DNA of 32,913 nt. Origin: Lachnospiraceae bacterium UBA2734 (GTDB lineage Bacteria; Bacillota; Clostridia; Lachnospirales; Lachnospiraceae). Positions 1 through 8,949 of this stretch are shown here, one piece after another; within the stretch, counting starts at the first letter, position 1; every line of letters begins with the position of its first letter. Under the pieces are notes generated by a model. It searched no databases, was not told where the DNA came from, and saw only the letters and a list, made by a program, of their open reading frames with translations. Position numbers and translations under genes: made by a program. The stretch lies in contig DEKA01000001.1 of the NCBI GenBank assembly GCA_002353635.1, positions 1-32,913 of the forward strand. Reading direction: 5' to 3'.

Positions 1-422
1 AGAAAGAAATTCGTGTATTTGAAATACAGAAGGAGGGCGATCTGCATCGCCACAGAGAGGACGAAGACGGCTCTTCCATGATTTTGACCACTGGCGCTGC
101 TTCTTCCGGCGTCTGTCGTCTGCACAGGGCCTGCAGAAGGCGCAGTTCCCGCGTCTGCCTTTCCTGTCCCCGAAAGGACTGCATCTGCATTGCCAGGTCC
201 CGCAGCTTCCCCGCCGGCACACACCCTCGAGAGTGCATAGGTGACCGCCATATCAGTGAGGAGAAGGATGAGCCCCCGGAGCGAAGCGCAGGCATAGAAC
301 CACAGCGAAAGACCAAGGAGCACCAGCTGCGCAAGACGCCTGCTCTTCCATCCCGCGAGATAATAGAGAACCGCAGCCAGGGGCAGAAAGAAGAATATGC
401 AGTTGAAGGAGTTGTAACTCAT
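1..422 (-). CDS. MBOAT-family membrane O-acyltransferase (AlgI/DltB-like), N-terminal part only
   Basis: The reading frame opens at an ATG at 422 with an AGGAG nine bases upstream and stays open to the window edge, giving about 140 residues without a stop. The N-terminus carries the typical AlgI-type opening (NSFNCIFFFLPLAAVLYYL), then a second hydrophobic segment (QLVLLGLSLWFYACA) and, after a loop, LLLYFKYTNFF, the usual third-helix motif of the family. Family members move acyl groups, often acetyl or D-alanyl, onto extracellular polysaccharides. As the last visible gene of the glycan operon, 15 bases after a GT4 gene, it probably O-acylates the product of this locus. Between the second and third helices there is an unusual hydrophilic insert of about 45 residues rich in Ala, Gly, Ser and Thr. 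The catalytic His lies beyond the window, so activity cannot be judged. Confidence 0.82.
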   Translation of the reverse strand, partial: MSYNSFNCIFFFLPLAAVLYYLAGWKSRRLAQLVLLGLSLWFYACASLRGLILLLTDMAVTYALSRVCAGGEAAGPGNADAVLSGTGKADAGTAPSAGPVQTTDAGRSSASGQNHGRAVFVLSVAMQIALLLYFKYTNFF

Positions 423-437
423 GCAGCTGTTCTCCTG

Positions 438-1751
438 TCAGTTCATAAGTCCCAGCAGATATTCCTTCCACATGGGATTAATCCGGGACGGCGCATATTC
501 CTCCTGCACGGCACTGGCGCGCCTTCCCATCTCCCGTCGCAGGTTTTCATCGTCCATGAGACGAAGGAGCCGGTCCGCCATGGCATCCACATCGTCCACC
601 GGCACAAGAAATCCATTCTCTCCGTCGCGGATGAGGCCGCGGGGGCCGTAGGAGGGACAGTCGGTGCTGATGGGGGCAAGACCAAGGCCCATGGCCTCAA
701 TGAGGGCGTTGGGCATTCCCTCCGCCTTCGAGGTCAGGACATAGACCGCGGCGTGTTCAATCCGCTCCGGAACGTCAGACACAGCGCCGTGAAAGCGCAC
801 GGCATCCGACACATGCAGCTGAGCCGCGAGCGCCTCGAACTCTTTTCTGGAAGGCCCGTCCCCGTAGATATCACAGATATATTCCGGATGGCGGCTTCGT
901 GTCTTTGCAAAGGCGCGGACTGCCATCCCCTCATTCTTGTTGACGTCTAGCCGCCCGACAAGAACCACGCGCTTCTCCCTCTCTCCCTGATACACCGGGC
1001 GGATGAAGGCCGGATTGATGGAATTGGGGAGAATGACTGCCTTTTTCCGGATGCGGGCCGGAAACCACTCCGCCGCCCCTTTGGACTGGAGAATAACGCC
1101 CTCCGCGAGCGGAAAGAGCGCCTTCGCGCACAGCGTCATCGCCCTGCCCGCATATTCCCTCGCAGGCATGCCGCGGACAGAGACCGCACACGGGACCTGC
1201 CGGCGCCTGCCCTGCAGATCCGTCCGCACGAGTCCCCTCGTCGCTGCAATGGCCATGAGGTTGTTCTTCCCCGAAAACGAAAGCACAAGATCCGGATGGA
1301 GCGTCTTGAAAATATTCCGCAGAACGCGGTACCGCACGACGAAATTGTGCACCCTGCTGCCGGTGAGAAGGCCCGCATCCGGATCCGAGTAGACCCGGCC
1401 TATTCCTTTCGCCCGCGCTTCTTCGAAGGAAGCGTGCACAGGGTCATACGAGGGCTTTCCGTCTGCATCCCACCCTGCATGCGGCAGCACATATTCCGGC
1501 GGATGGCAGTACGTCGTAACGAACGTCACGCGCCACCCCAGCGTGAAAAAGTACTCCGCCAGGTTTCCAAGGACCCGCTCCGCGCCGCCCTTCTGAAGAG
1601 AGCCGATATACAGGACAAGGTGCGGCGCGTGCGCTGCCGCGGCCGTACAGCCAGCCGTCATCCGCGCAGCTCCTGCCTCCTGGCCGCGTCCTTCGGCCTT
1701 ATCTGCCCTGACAGCCGCCTTGTTGTCTTCTGCCCTATCTTCTGTATGCAT
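438..1751 (-). CDS. GT4 family glycosyltransferase
   Basis: This is a two-domain GT-B fold enzyme that should add one sugar from a nucleotide donor to the lipid-linked glycan on the cytoplasmic face. The N-terminal Rossmann domain begins near residue 43 with IGSLQKGGAERVLGNLAEYF. The GT4 donor-binding EX7E region is SKAEGMPNALIEAMGLGL near residue 345. The first 42 residues are an Ala-rich, low-complexity extension not seen in its neighbours. Two starts are possible. The ATG at 1751 overlaps the preceding GT4 gene by 17 bases and has AAGGG six bases upstream. An internal ATG at 1661 has AGGAG eight bases upstream and would remove most of the extension. The gene resembles the upstream GT4 at 1735-2847 and the two may be old paralogues. 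The sugar and linkage cannot be read from sequence. Confidence 0.9.
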   Translation of the reverse strand: MHTEDRAEDNKAAVRADKAEGRGQEAGAARMTAGCTAAAAHAPHLVLYIGSLQKGGAERVLGNLAEYFFTLGWRVTFVTTYCHPPEYVLPHAGWDADGKPSYDPVHASFEEARAKGIGRVYSDPDAGLLTGSRVHNFVVRYRVLRNIFKTLHPDLVLSFSGKNNLMAIAATRGLVRTDLQGRRRQVPCAVSVRGMPAREYAGRAMTLCAKALFPLAEGVILQSKGAAEWFPARIRKKAVILPNSINPAFIRPVYQGEREKRVVLVGRLDVNKNEGMAVRAFAKTRSRHPEYICDIYGDGPSRKEFEALAAQLHVSDAVRFHGAVSDVPERIEHAAVYVLTSKAEGMPNALIEAMGLGLAPISTDCPSYGPRGLIRDGENGFLVPVDDVDAMADRLLRLMDDENLRREMGRRASAVQEEYAPSRINPMWKEYLLGLMN

Positions 1752-2847
1752 CGATCACCCTTTGCAGGTATTCCTCCCACTGCGCATAAATGGTCTGCGC
1801 ATTCGCGATCTCTCTGATCTTCCTCGCCGCATCGCCCATGGCCTGTGCTTCCTCCGGATGCCGGATCATGTACAGCATGGCCTCTGTCAGTGCTTTCTCA
1901 TTCTTGATGGGCACCAGCATCCCGTTCTTCTTCTCCTGGATGAGCATCGCAGGTGCCCCGGGCGGGCAGTCCGTCGCGATGACGGGAAGTCCCAGCGCCA
2001 TGGCCTCCATGAGCGCATTCGGCATTCCCTCGTAGTCGGAGGAGAAGACGAACATCGCCGCCGTATTGATCGTTTTTTCCAGCGTATTGCAGTCGCCGCA
2101 GAGCGTCACAGCGCCCTGAAGGCCGCACTCTGCAATCGTCCGATCCAGCAGCTCCTTCGTCCCATCGTGAGAGTCGGGGCCGTATATTTTCAGATCGTAA
2201 TCCGGATACGCGCTGTGCACGTCCCTGAAGGCGCGCACAAGGAGAGCCTGGTCCTTGAAGTCCACAAGGCGTCCCACATTGACGATAGTCTTCGTCCTCG
2301 CACTTTGCGGCGTGTCGGGCGCATCGATGAACTTCTGCGTGATGGGGTTGAGAATGATCACGGAGTTGTCCTGCACGTGCGGCGCAAAGAATGCCTTTGC
2401 CCTTGGCGTCTGGAAAACAGCGCCTGAGGCCCGGTCGAACAGAAGACTGATCATCATATGGTTGACAAAGCCGGAGTAGAAAGCTTCAGGGTCAATCCGC
2501 ACACTGATGACAACGGGAACATTTGTCCCCCTGCACGCAGAGAGCGCTCTGTAGTTGGCCTTGATGGCAAAGGAGACGAGGACGTCAGGTCTGTACTCCA
2601 GCATGAACTCCCGAAGATAATGCCTGCGCAGAAGGATCTTCGCAAGTCTTCCCTTTTTCTCATCACCCGGGCGAAGGCCGACATGGACCCTCTTCACTCC
2701 GGGGTCAAGCGGATACTCATTCTGATCCACCCACTCCGTTGCCACAAGGACCTCATGTCCGTGAGAGGCGAATTCTCCCGCCAGGTTCGACACGACGCGC
2801 TCTGCGCCGCCGTGGACGAGACAGTTCAGGTGAAATGCTATTTTCAT
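1735..2847 (-). CDS. GT4 family glycosyltransferase
   Basis: A 370-residue cytoplasmic GT-B glycosyltransferase. It opens with MKIAFHLNCLVHGGAERV, the glycine-rich acceptor-side loop common to PglH/PglJ-type and capsule GT4 enzymes. It carries the EX7E motif as SDYEGMPNALMEAMALGLPV near residue 270, followed by a TDCPPGAP segment. The start at 2847 has AGAGG ten bases upstream. It follows the GT4 at 2943-4154 after about 95 non-coding bases and overlaps the next GT4 by 17 bases. In this locus it most likely performs one of the middle or late additions to the undecaprenyl-pyrophosphate-linked repeat unit. Donor specificity is not predictable. Confidence 0.92.
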   Translation of the reverse strand: MKIAFHLNCLVHGGAERVVSNLAGEFASHGHEVLVATEWVDQNEYPLDPGVKRVHVGLRPGDEKKGRLAKILLRRHYLREFMLEYRPDVLVSFAIKANYRALSACRGTNVPVVISVRIDPEAFYSGFVNHMMISLLFDRASGAVFQTPRAKAFFAPHVQDNSVIILNPITQKFIDAPDTPQSARTKTIVNVGRLVDFKDQALLVRAFRDVHSAYPDYDLKIYGPDSHDGTKELLDRTIAECGLQGAVTLCGDCNTLEKTINTAAMFVFSSDYEGMPNALMEAMALGLPVIATDCPPGAPAMLIQEKKNGMLVPIKNEKALTEAMLYMIRHPEEAQAMGDAARKIREIANAQTIYAQWEEYLQRVIDAYRR

Positions 2848-2942
2848 GAATCTGTATCCTCTTCCTTAAAGTCTGCCTGCCGGTGATGCCGGGTTCCCGC
2901 CGCATAAAACCGATCCGCCGGTGATGTCAGGCCTCCTGCCCT

Positions 2943-4154
2943 TCAGCTGCAGCTCCCCGTGATCCGGTCCAGGATCTCCAGCAGAGAATCGCGGTACCGC
3001 TCCGGCGCATAGACAAGTGCATGCTCTGATGCAGCCTTTGCGTAGCGATCTCTCCGCTCCTTATCCTCCAGCATGCCGCCGATGGCCCGCGCGAGGGTCC
3101 TCTCGCCGTCCTCGATCTTCGCCGCGTCAAAATTCTCCCGGTCGCTCATATCCGGCACAAGGACGCCGTAGGCACCGTCGATCACGCGCTCTGTCGAGGA
3201 GCCGTCCGGGCGGTCGTCGATGAGACGTCCGTACTCCTTCTCCGACAGCACGATCTCGCGCGGTCCCGTCTTGCAGTCCGCCGCAACGACAGGAAGTCCC
3301 ACAGCCATCGCCTCAAGAAGGGCATTGGGGAACCCTTCATGATTTGACGAGAGCACATAGAGATCGCTCTTTGCCGTGTACGGGAACGGGTTCTTCCGGA
3401 CACCGGGAAATGCAACGCTGTCTGCGATGCCAAGATCCTCCGCGAGCTTCTTGTACGGCACGAATTCGCCCGCGCCCATGATGATGAGCCGTGCCCTTGG
3501 ATGGTCCTTTTTAACGAGGGAGAATGCCTTCAGAAGATGCCAGAAGCCCTTGATGTAATCTTCCCTCCCGAGACTGATGAGGATCTCATGATCGTCATTT
3601 TTCAGGTCCTCTGCGAACGGAAAATCCGTAATCTTCTCCTTCGCCTTCTCCCGGATCTGTGCCGCATCCAGCGGATTGTAGATGTAGCTGCTCCTCGTAT
3701 AGCCATAATCCATCGAGAGCTCGCGCATGATCTCCTTTGAGCAGGAGAGGACCTCGTCCGATTTTCTGCAGAAGAGCTTCACCTGACGGGGATATTCCAT
3801 ATCGGTCTGACAGCGGATGCCGGTCAGCACCTTCTCCCCGCACCTTGTCATCACATTGATGAGGTTGGCGCTGCCGCCGAAGCTGTAAGAGACATCGAAG
3901 TGCTCCTTCTTCTTGATGCTGCGCACACGGGCGCAGCGCTTCAGGACATTGGCGATTTTTCCCGCCTTTCCGTGCGTGCTCGGCAAATCGATGTTGACGA
4001 TTCTAAGGCCCGTCACATCGTAATTGATGTCCTTGTCCGAGAAAATAAGGACCGTCACCTCCATCTTTCCCTGCAGGAGGCGCGCCGTCTGCAGGCACAC
4101 GCGCTCAAACCCTCCCTGGTGGAGCATGGGAACCATCAGCAGTAATTTTTTCAT
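2943..4154 (-). CDS. GT4 family glycosyltransferase
   Basis: A 403-residue GT-B glycosyltransferase. The N-terminal motif is VPMLHQGGFERVCLQTARLL, and the C-terminal donor-binding region is SNHEGFPNALLEAMAVGLPV followed by TGPREIV. This is close in style to PglH-type and other GalNAc/Gal-transferring GT4 enzymes. It is slightly longer than its neighbours because of an insert of about 30 residues after TGPREIVLSEKEYG that contains a second loop ending in GAYGVLVP. The ATG at 4154 has GAGG eight bases upstream. It lies about 53 bases after the preceding GT4. The role in lipid-linked repeat-unit extension is inferred from position and family, and the exact sugar is unknown. Confidence 0.92.
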   Translation of the reverse strand: MKKLLLMVPMLHQGGFERVCLQTARLLQGKMEVTVLIFSDKDINYDVTGLRIVNIDLPSTHGKAGKIANVLKRCARVRSIKKKEHFDVSYSFGGSANLINVMTRCGEKVLTGIRCQTDMEYPRQVKLFCRKSDEVLSCSKEIMRELSMDYGYTRSSYIYNPLDAAQIREKAKEKITDFPFAEDLKNDDHEILISLGREDYIKGFWHLLKAFSLVKKDHPRARLIIMGAGEFVPYKKLAEDLGIADSVAFPGVRKNPFPYTAKSDLYVLSSNHEGFPNALLEAMAVGLPVVAADCKTGPREIVLSEKEYGRLIDDRPDGSSTERVIDGAYGVLVPDMSDRENFDAAKIEDGERTLARAIGGMLEDKERRDRYAKAASEHALVYAPERYRDSLLEILDRITGSCS

Positions 4155-4207
4155 ATGATCAGCCTCACCGTTTAGTCAAAGACAGACGCCCGCGCTGCAC
4201 GCGCCTC

Positions 4208-5317
4208 TCATACCTTCTGCTGCAGTGCCTCCCGGATCTCCTGCATATAGGCGTCCATCACCTTGCTTCTGTCGAACTCACGCTCCATCTTCTGTCTGCC
4301 GGCGATGCCCATGGCTCTTCTCTTCTCCGGCGGTGTCTCCATGAAGCGGCACATCGCCTCATAGAGGCTCTGTGCATCTCTTGCCTTGAATAGAAATCCG
4401 CTCTGCCCGTCGTCTACAATCTCGCGGCAGCCGCTGATGTCGGAGGCCAGAACCGGTCTTCCCGTCGCCGCAGCCTCCATGAGCGTGTTGGACATGCCCT
4501 CGTGATAAGAGGGAAGAACGACCGCGTCTGCCTGCACAAGGTGCGGCGTGATGTTGCGGTCAAAGGGAAGCGACTCGAGATATCCCTCTTCCTGTGCGCG
4601 CTGCAGAATCCCACTGTAGTCCTCGTCACAAAAGCCGATCGTCTTTACGGCAGCCCTCTCTCCGTATTCCGCATGCAGGCGCTTTGCGGCCTCGAGATAC
4701 TCATCAATTCCCTTTTCCTTCATGATGCGGCCGACGTAGAGAAAGACGGTCTGTGCGCCCTCATGGCCCGGATAGGGCGCCTGCCTGTGCACCTGAAGAT
4801 CAACGCCGGAGCCGGAGACGAGGAGCGATTTTCTGCCTCTGATGCCATAGCGCGCAAAGACAGCCTTATTCTCCGCGTTCTGAAAGACAACGCATGCGGC
4901 CTTCCGAAGGCCCGCTCTGTACATGAACACAATGAGGCGAAGCAGCGCTCCGCCCCGCTCAAAAGTGCTGCCGAGCCCCGTCACTGTCGCAATATAGGGA
5001 ATGCCCAGCCGGCTGCAGACAAAGCCGCCGTAAATATTGGGCTTAATCGTATAGGTGAGGACGAGATCCGGCCTCTCTTTTTTGATGAGCGCCCTGTATT
5101 CGCGCACAAGGCGCAGGTCCTTCGCCGGGTTTACGCCTCTTCGATCCAGATCCGTGTGAATGATCCGCACGCCGTCCGCTTCGAGCTCCTTCGTCTTGGT
5201 CTCATCCGGCACGCTCGCTGCGACTTCGTTTCCGGCCGCAATGAGGCGCCTTGGCAGTTCCCCTCTGAAGTCGTAGAGACCGCCGGAGTGGTTGGCGAGG
5301 ATCAGAATTCTGCTCAT
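4208..5317 (-). CDS. GT4 family glycosyltransferase, PglA-like, probable first extension step
   Basis: A 369-residue cytoplasmic GT-B enzyme. It begins with ILILANHSGGLYDFRGELPRR, the N-terminal pattern of PglA/WbnE-type transferases, which usually act on the first lipid-linked sugar. The EX7E motif is SYHEGMSNTLMEAAATGRPV near residue 265, followed by SDISGCREIV. The start codon shares one base with the stop of the ATP-grasp-HAD gene (TGATG), with AAGGAG eight bases upstream, so translation is likely coupled. Being the first GT4 after the PglC-like initiating transferase fits a role in adding the second sugar. That assignment is inference; the GT4 family call is clear. Confidence 0.92.
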   Translation of the reverse strand: MSRILILANHSGGLYDFRGELPRRLIAAGNEVAASVPDETKTKELEADGVRIIHTDLDRRGVNPAKDLRLVREYRALIKKERPDLVLTYTIKPNIYGGFVCSRLGIPYIATVTGLGSTFERGGALLRLIVFMYRAGLRKAACVVFQNAENKAVFARYGIRGRKSLLVSGSGVDLQVHRQAPYPGHEGAQTVFLYVGRIMKEKGIDEYLEAAKRLHAEYGERAAVKTIGFCDEDYSGILQRAQEEGYLESLPFDRNITPHLVQADAVVLPSYHEGMSNTLMEAAATGRPVLASDISGCREIVDDGQSGFLFKARDAQSLYEAMCRFMETPPEKRRAMGIAGRQKMEREFDRSKVMDAYMQEIREALQQKV

Positions 5318-6987
5318 CAGGCCAGCTCCTTCTCGTCGTAATAGAGTCCGTCCGGATTGCGGTAGTAAATGCAGCGCATGCCAAGGCGTCTCGGTGCCGT
5401 GAAGTCCTTGGAGGGATTATCGCCGACATAGGCCATCTCCTCAAACGGCACGGCAAATCTCTGCTGCATAATGAGAAAGGCAAGAGAATTCGGCTTTCGG
5501 AATGTCTCAGGACTCCCCACCCTGCCGGCGAGCTCATCTGTGATGAGGATCTCCGAAACGGCAGGATTCGTATCCAGTCCAAGGCTCTTCAGCTTCGCCT
5601 TCTGTCCGGCAGGCCGCCCGTCCGTCACAATCCCGATGGAGATTCCTTCCGCGTGCAGAACCTGCAGAAGAACTGCAGCCTCATCGCTCAAATGGAGGGA
5701 AGGATTCTGTGTGCGGTAGATGTCCAGAAGGAGCTTCTCATCGCCGCGCTGCAGCGTCTGGTTTGTCTGATGGTGTGCAACGAGCTGCGAGATCGCCGGC
5801 TGCCCGGCGCGAAAATAGGAGAGCAGCTCATTGTACAGGTACTGCTCGTCCGCCTCGCCGTAGAGGCCCGCCGCTGCGGTGGCCACCATATTGTAGCCGG
5901 AGCGGACATAGTCGATTTCGTTGTAGAGAGTATCATCCAGGTCAAAGAGAATGACCTTCATTCCATCCGTGTGCATCTGCACTTCAGAGAGACTGTGGAT
6001 CTCTACGACGCCGTTGCCGGCGCTGCAGACGCTGTCATCGAAGCGGCTGTACTCTCTGGCGTCCCTCGCGGCCTTCTTCTGGTACGGGATGTCCTCGCCG
6101 AGGAGGAGCCTCAGAGAGGCCTCCGCCGAATCCGCGCCTGCCTTCATGGACAGAGGGGAACCGCCGCCAAACCTGGGGTTGATCTCGATATACCAGTCCT
6201 CCCCGCTCTTCCGGTCCCGGATCAGCTGGACAGTGATGGGGCCGGCCGGTTTGAACTTCGCGCAGATCTTCTCTGCCCCCTCGATCATCCGGTCATCCTG
6301 CGTGATCTTCGTCTTGATGACTTCGCCCTGCCGCACAAGATCCCGTCTTCTGGGCGTAATATAAATGGGATCTCCGCCAAACGAACAGAAAATGTCGATC
6401 GTGTATTCTTCCCCGTCCACAAAGGGCTGGATGATATAGTCCGGCACATCCTTCGTGTAAGTCAGAAGATCCTCCGCAGTGGACACCTTAAAGGCATTGA
6501 CGGAGGAGCTTCCATCCTTTGGCTTGATGAAGCAGGGGAAGCCCCCGTGATAATCCTTAATGTCATCAACAGGATGCGGGGAGTGCAGGCCGCAGGACTC
6601 GAAGAAGTCCGCTGTGTATCGCTTGTCTCTGCAGATGCCGATCATCTCCGGCGAGGAAATGAATACCTTCGTGCCGATCGCCTCGAACTCCTCCCTCGTC
6701 TTTGCAAGGATCAGAAGATCCGTGTCGATCGTCGGAATCAACAGGTCTATCCGGTTGTCCTTACAGATGGAGAGGAGGGACGGGATATACTGCGCATCGC
6801 TGATTCTGCAGGTGATATGCCGGATGTCGCAGTAAAAAAGAGCGGGGGCCGTCTTGCTGATATCGCTCCCGTGCACGACCAGCCGCACGCCGATGCGCCT
6901 TGCCGCCTCGCGGAATGCCTCCACGAGTTCCACGCGCCTGCCTACGCTGGTAAAGAGGATGTGCAGTTCTTTTTTTCCGTTGTTCAT
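5317..6987 (-). CDS. ATP-grasp ligase fused to HAD-family hydrolase
   Basis: A 556-residue protein with two enzyme halves. Residues 1-340 are an ATP-grasp enzyme. HILFTSVGRRVEL starts a Rossmann-like pre-ATP-grasp domain, FPCFIKPKDGSSS (150-162) is the ATP-binding loop, and WYIEINPRFGGGSPLS (265-280) carries the metal-binding Glu/Asn pair. Residues 343-556 are a HAD hydrolase with motif I FDLDDTL, motif II VTDGR and a C-terminal YVGDNPSKDF. The HAD half begins exactly at an internal ATG (5961), as though two adjacent genes had lost the stop between them. The chosen start at 6987 lies one base after the stop of the PglC-like gene, with GAGG six bases upstream. ATP-grasp enzymes join a carboxylate to an amine or thiol. 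Placed right after PglF/PglE/PglC and with no PglD acetyltransferase in sight, this one may acylate the 4-amino sugar, but that is inference. Confidence 0.85.
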   Translation of the reverse strand: MNNGKKELHILFTSVGRRVELVEAFREAARRIGVRLVVHGSDISKTAPALFYCDIRHITCRISDAQYIPSLLSICKDNRIDLLIPTIDTDLLILAKTREEFEAIGTKVFISSPEMIGICRDKRYTADFFESCGLHSPHPVDDIKDYHGGFPCFIKPKDGSSSVNAFKVSTAEDLLTYTKDVPDYIIQPFVDGEEYTIDIFCSFGGDPIYITPRRRDLVRQGEVIKTKITQDDRMIEGAEKICAKFKPAGPITVQLIRDRKSGEDWYIEINPRFGGGSPLSMKAGADSAEASLRLLLGEDIPYQKKAARDAREYSRFDDSVCSAGNGVVEIHSLSEVQMHTDGMKVILFDLDDTLYNEIDYVRSGYNMVATAAAGLYGEADEQYLYNELLSYFRAGQPAISQLVAHHQTNQTLQRGDEKLLLDIYRTQNPSLHLSDEAAVLLQVLHAEGISIGIVTDGRPAGQKAKLKSLGLDTNPAVSEILITDELAGRVGSPETFRKPNSLAFLIMQQRFAVPFEEMAYVGDNPSKDFTAPRRLGMRCIYYRNPDGLYYDEKELA

Positions 6988-6988
6988 A

Positions 6989-7657
6989 TCAAGCCTCACC
7001 GCATTTCTGATCTGCTCTGCCCGCATCTTCCTCTGTCTCCTTTGTTCCCATGAACTCCTCCATGGTCGCCGAAGAGGCGGAGCTGATGCCCTCATGCCGC
7101 AGCACCGTCCCCACCGTTCTGAAAATAATACGCCAGTCCAGGAAAAATGTCACATGATCCACATACTCGACATCGAGGTCGAATTTTCTCTCCCATGTGA
7201 TGGCGTTTCGTCCGCTCACCTGCGCAAGGCCTGTGAATCCCGGCCGCACCTCGTGGCGCCTCGCCTGATGCGCATTGTATCTCGGCAGATACCTGACCAG
7301 AAGAGGCCTGGGCCCAACAATGCTCATGTCGCCCTTCAGGATGTTGAGAAGCTCCGGAAGCTCATCGAGAGAAGTCGCGCGGAGCTTTTTGCCGAACGGC
7401 GTCAGCCTCTTCTCATCCGGCAGGAGATTTCCCTGCGTATCCCGCTCATCCGTCATGGAGCGGAACTTGATGAGATTGAAAATCTTTCCGTGAAGTCCGG
7501 GCCTCTCCTGATGGAAGAATACCGGTGTCCCAAGCTTTCTTTTCACAAGAATATACAGAATCAGAAAGAGCGGGGAGAGGAGGATAAGCGCGATCAGGGA
7601 CAGCAGAAAATCCTGCGGCCGCTTTATGTATTTTTCGTAAATTCCCATGCGGTGCAT
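6989..7657 (-). CDS. Undecaprenyl-phosphate phosphoglycosyl transferase, PglC-like (bacterial sugar transferase)
   Basis: This monotopic phosphoglycosyl transferase should load the first sugar-1-phosphate, probably a 4-amino or diamino sugar made by the two upstream enzymes, onto undecaprenyl phosphate. After a short amphipathic start it has one re-entrant hydrophobic helix (FLLSLIALILLSPLFLILYI). The family core follows: FHQERPGLHGKIF, KFRSM, the catalytic Asp-Glu dyad in SLDELPEL, GDMSIVGPRPLL and RPGFTGLAQVSGRN. At 222 residues it is close to PglC (about 200) and much shorter than WbaP, with an extra acidic tail of about 30 residues. The ATG at 7657 shares a base with the stop of the aminotransferase gene (TAATG) and has AGGTG nine bases upstream. 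A second in-frame ATG at 7648 is possible. Confidence 0.93.
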   Translation of the reverse strand: MHRMGIYEKYIKRPQDFLLSLIALILLSPLFLILYILVKRKLGTPVFFHQERPGLHGKIFNLIKFRSMTDERDTQGNLLPDEKRLTPFGKKLRATSLDELPELLNILKGDMSIVGPRPLLVRYLPRYNAHQARRHEVRPGFTGLAQVSGRNAITWERKFDLDVEYVDHVTFFLDWRIIFRTVGTVLRHEGISSASSATMEEFMGTKETEEDAGRADQKCGEA

Positions 7658-8949
7658 TATGCAAAACACCTGTGCACGATCTCAATAATCCCGTCTTGCT
7701 GCTGCGGCGTCATCTTGTTGTCGCTCGGCAGGCACAGCCCTCTCTCGAAGATATCCGCGCCCACATCCACAGGGCCGCCCTCATCGATATAGGCATTGCT
7801 CTGTCCGCGGCCGTCGCCGCTCTTTGTGACGAACGCATTCGTGCGGTAAATCGGCTGGCAGTGCATCGGCTTCCAGATTGGCCGCCCCTCCGCGTTGAAG
7901 GAAGCGATGGCCTCGAGAATCTCGCTCGGGCAGGACTTGCCCTTCTCAGAGATATACAGGGCCTTATTGTCGCCCCTCACCTGCCGGCACATGGCCTCCC
8001 TGTCGATCAGAAGGCAGGAGAGCCAGAAGTTCGGTACCGCATTGTTCTCCTCATAAGGATTCATGGTAACAGGAAGGTCCTTAAAGCCCTCCCTGTATCT
8101 CTCGTAGATGGCCCTCTTCTGGTCAAGATGCTCCTGCAGGTGCGGGATCTGGCCGCGCACAACACCTGCAATGATGTTGCTCATCCTGTAGTTGTAGCCG
8201 ATCTCCTCGTGCTGGTACCATGGCGCAGCCTCGCGGCTCTGCGTGCTCCACTTGCGCACCTTGTCGGCATCCTCTTTCGAATCGGTGAGAAACATACCGC
8301 CGGAAGAGCCTGTGATGATCTTGTTGCCGTTGAAAGAGATGGCGCTGTAGTCGCCAAAGGACCCGGTCTCCTTCCCCTTGTATGTCGCGCCGACAGACTC
8401 AGCAGCGTCCTCGACGATGAGCGCGCCGTGCCGCTTTGCGATCTCCCTGATCTCGTCGATCTTCCCCGGTGTTCCGTAGAGGTGTGCGATGATGATGAGC
8501 TTCACATCCGGATACAGCGCAAAGGCCTTCTCGAGCGCCTCTGGATCCATGTTCCAGGTATCTCTCTCGGTATCGATGAAGACGGCCTCGCCGTCCTCAT
8601 ATGCCACGGGATTGATGCTCGCATCAAACGTCATATCGCAGCAGAAAACTTTGTGTCCCTGGAGTGTCCCGTGATCGGGCTTTGCTCTTCCGTAGAGCCT
8701 CTCTCCTGCGAGCTTTGTCGCCAGATGGAGCGCTGCTGTGCCCGCAGAGAGCGCAACGGCATAGCGGCAGCCGATGTACTGCGCCAGCTCCTTCTCGACT
8801 GCATCAATGTTCGCGCCGACTGTGGAAACCCAATTCGTGTCGAATGCCTCTTTGACAAACGCCTGCTCCTCCCCGTGCATTGTGGGAGAGGAGAGCCAGA
8901 CCTTCTTTTCGAAAGGCTTTAATCCGGAAAAATCTTTTGTGCTGATCAT
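7657..8949 (-). CDS. DegT/DnrJ/EryC1/StrS aminotransferase, PglE-like
   Basis: A 430-residue PLP-dependent sugar aminotransferase. It most likely converts the UDP-4-keto-6-deoxy sugar made by the adjacent PglF-like dehydratase into a UDP-4-amino sugar, either bacillosamine-type or AATGal-type. Residues that fit the fold are the SAGTAAL phosphate-binding turn near 68-74, VEDAAES (179-185) with the PLP-pyridine Asp, and the Schiff-base Lys at about 210 in FNGNKIITGSSGG. The stop overlaps the PglC-like start, and the start at 8949 has GGGAG eight bases upstream just below a strong hairpin. It lies in the dehydratase-aminotransferase-phosphoglycosyl transferase order typical of pgl loci. C4 stereochemistry of the product cannot be told from sequence. 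Confidence 0.93.
   Translation of the reverse strand: MISTKDFSGLKPFEKKVWLSSPTMHGEEQAFVKEAFDTNWVSTVGANIDAVEKELAQYIGCRYAVALSAGTAALHLATKLAGERLYGRAKPDHGTLQGHKVFCCDMTFDASINPVAYEDGEAVFIDTERDTWNMDPEALEKAFALYPDVKLIIIAHLYGTPGKIDEIREIAKRHGALIVEDAAESVGATYKGKETGSFGDYSAISFNGNKIITGSSGGMFLTDSKEDADKVRKWSTQSREAAPWYQHEEIGYNYRMSNIIAGVVRGQIPHLQEHLDQKRAIYERYREGFKDLPVTMNPYEENNAVPNFWLSCLLIDREAMCRQVRGDNKALYISEKGKSCPSEILEAIASFNAEGRPIWKPMHCQPIYRTNAFVTKSGDGRGQSNAYIDEGGPVDVGADIFERGLCLPSDNKMTPQQQDGIIEIVHRCFA

Noticed and set aside
253..471. A minus-strand frame of 72 residues near the left edge
   Set aside because: It overlaps the MBOAT gene in another frame, whose ribosome binding site and family motifs are clear.
2879..2926. 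Direct repeat GCCGGTGATG (2879-2888 and 2917-2926) in the gap between two GT4 genes
   Set aside because: Two 10-base copies in a GC-rich gap of under 100 bases are too little to support a regulatory or repeat claim.
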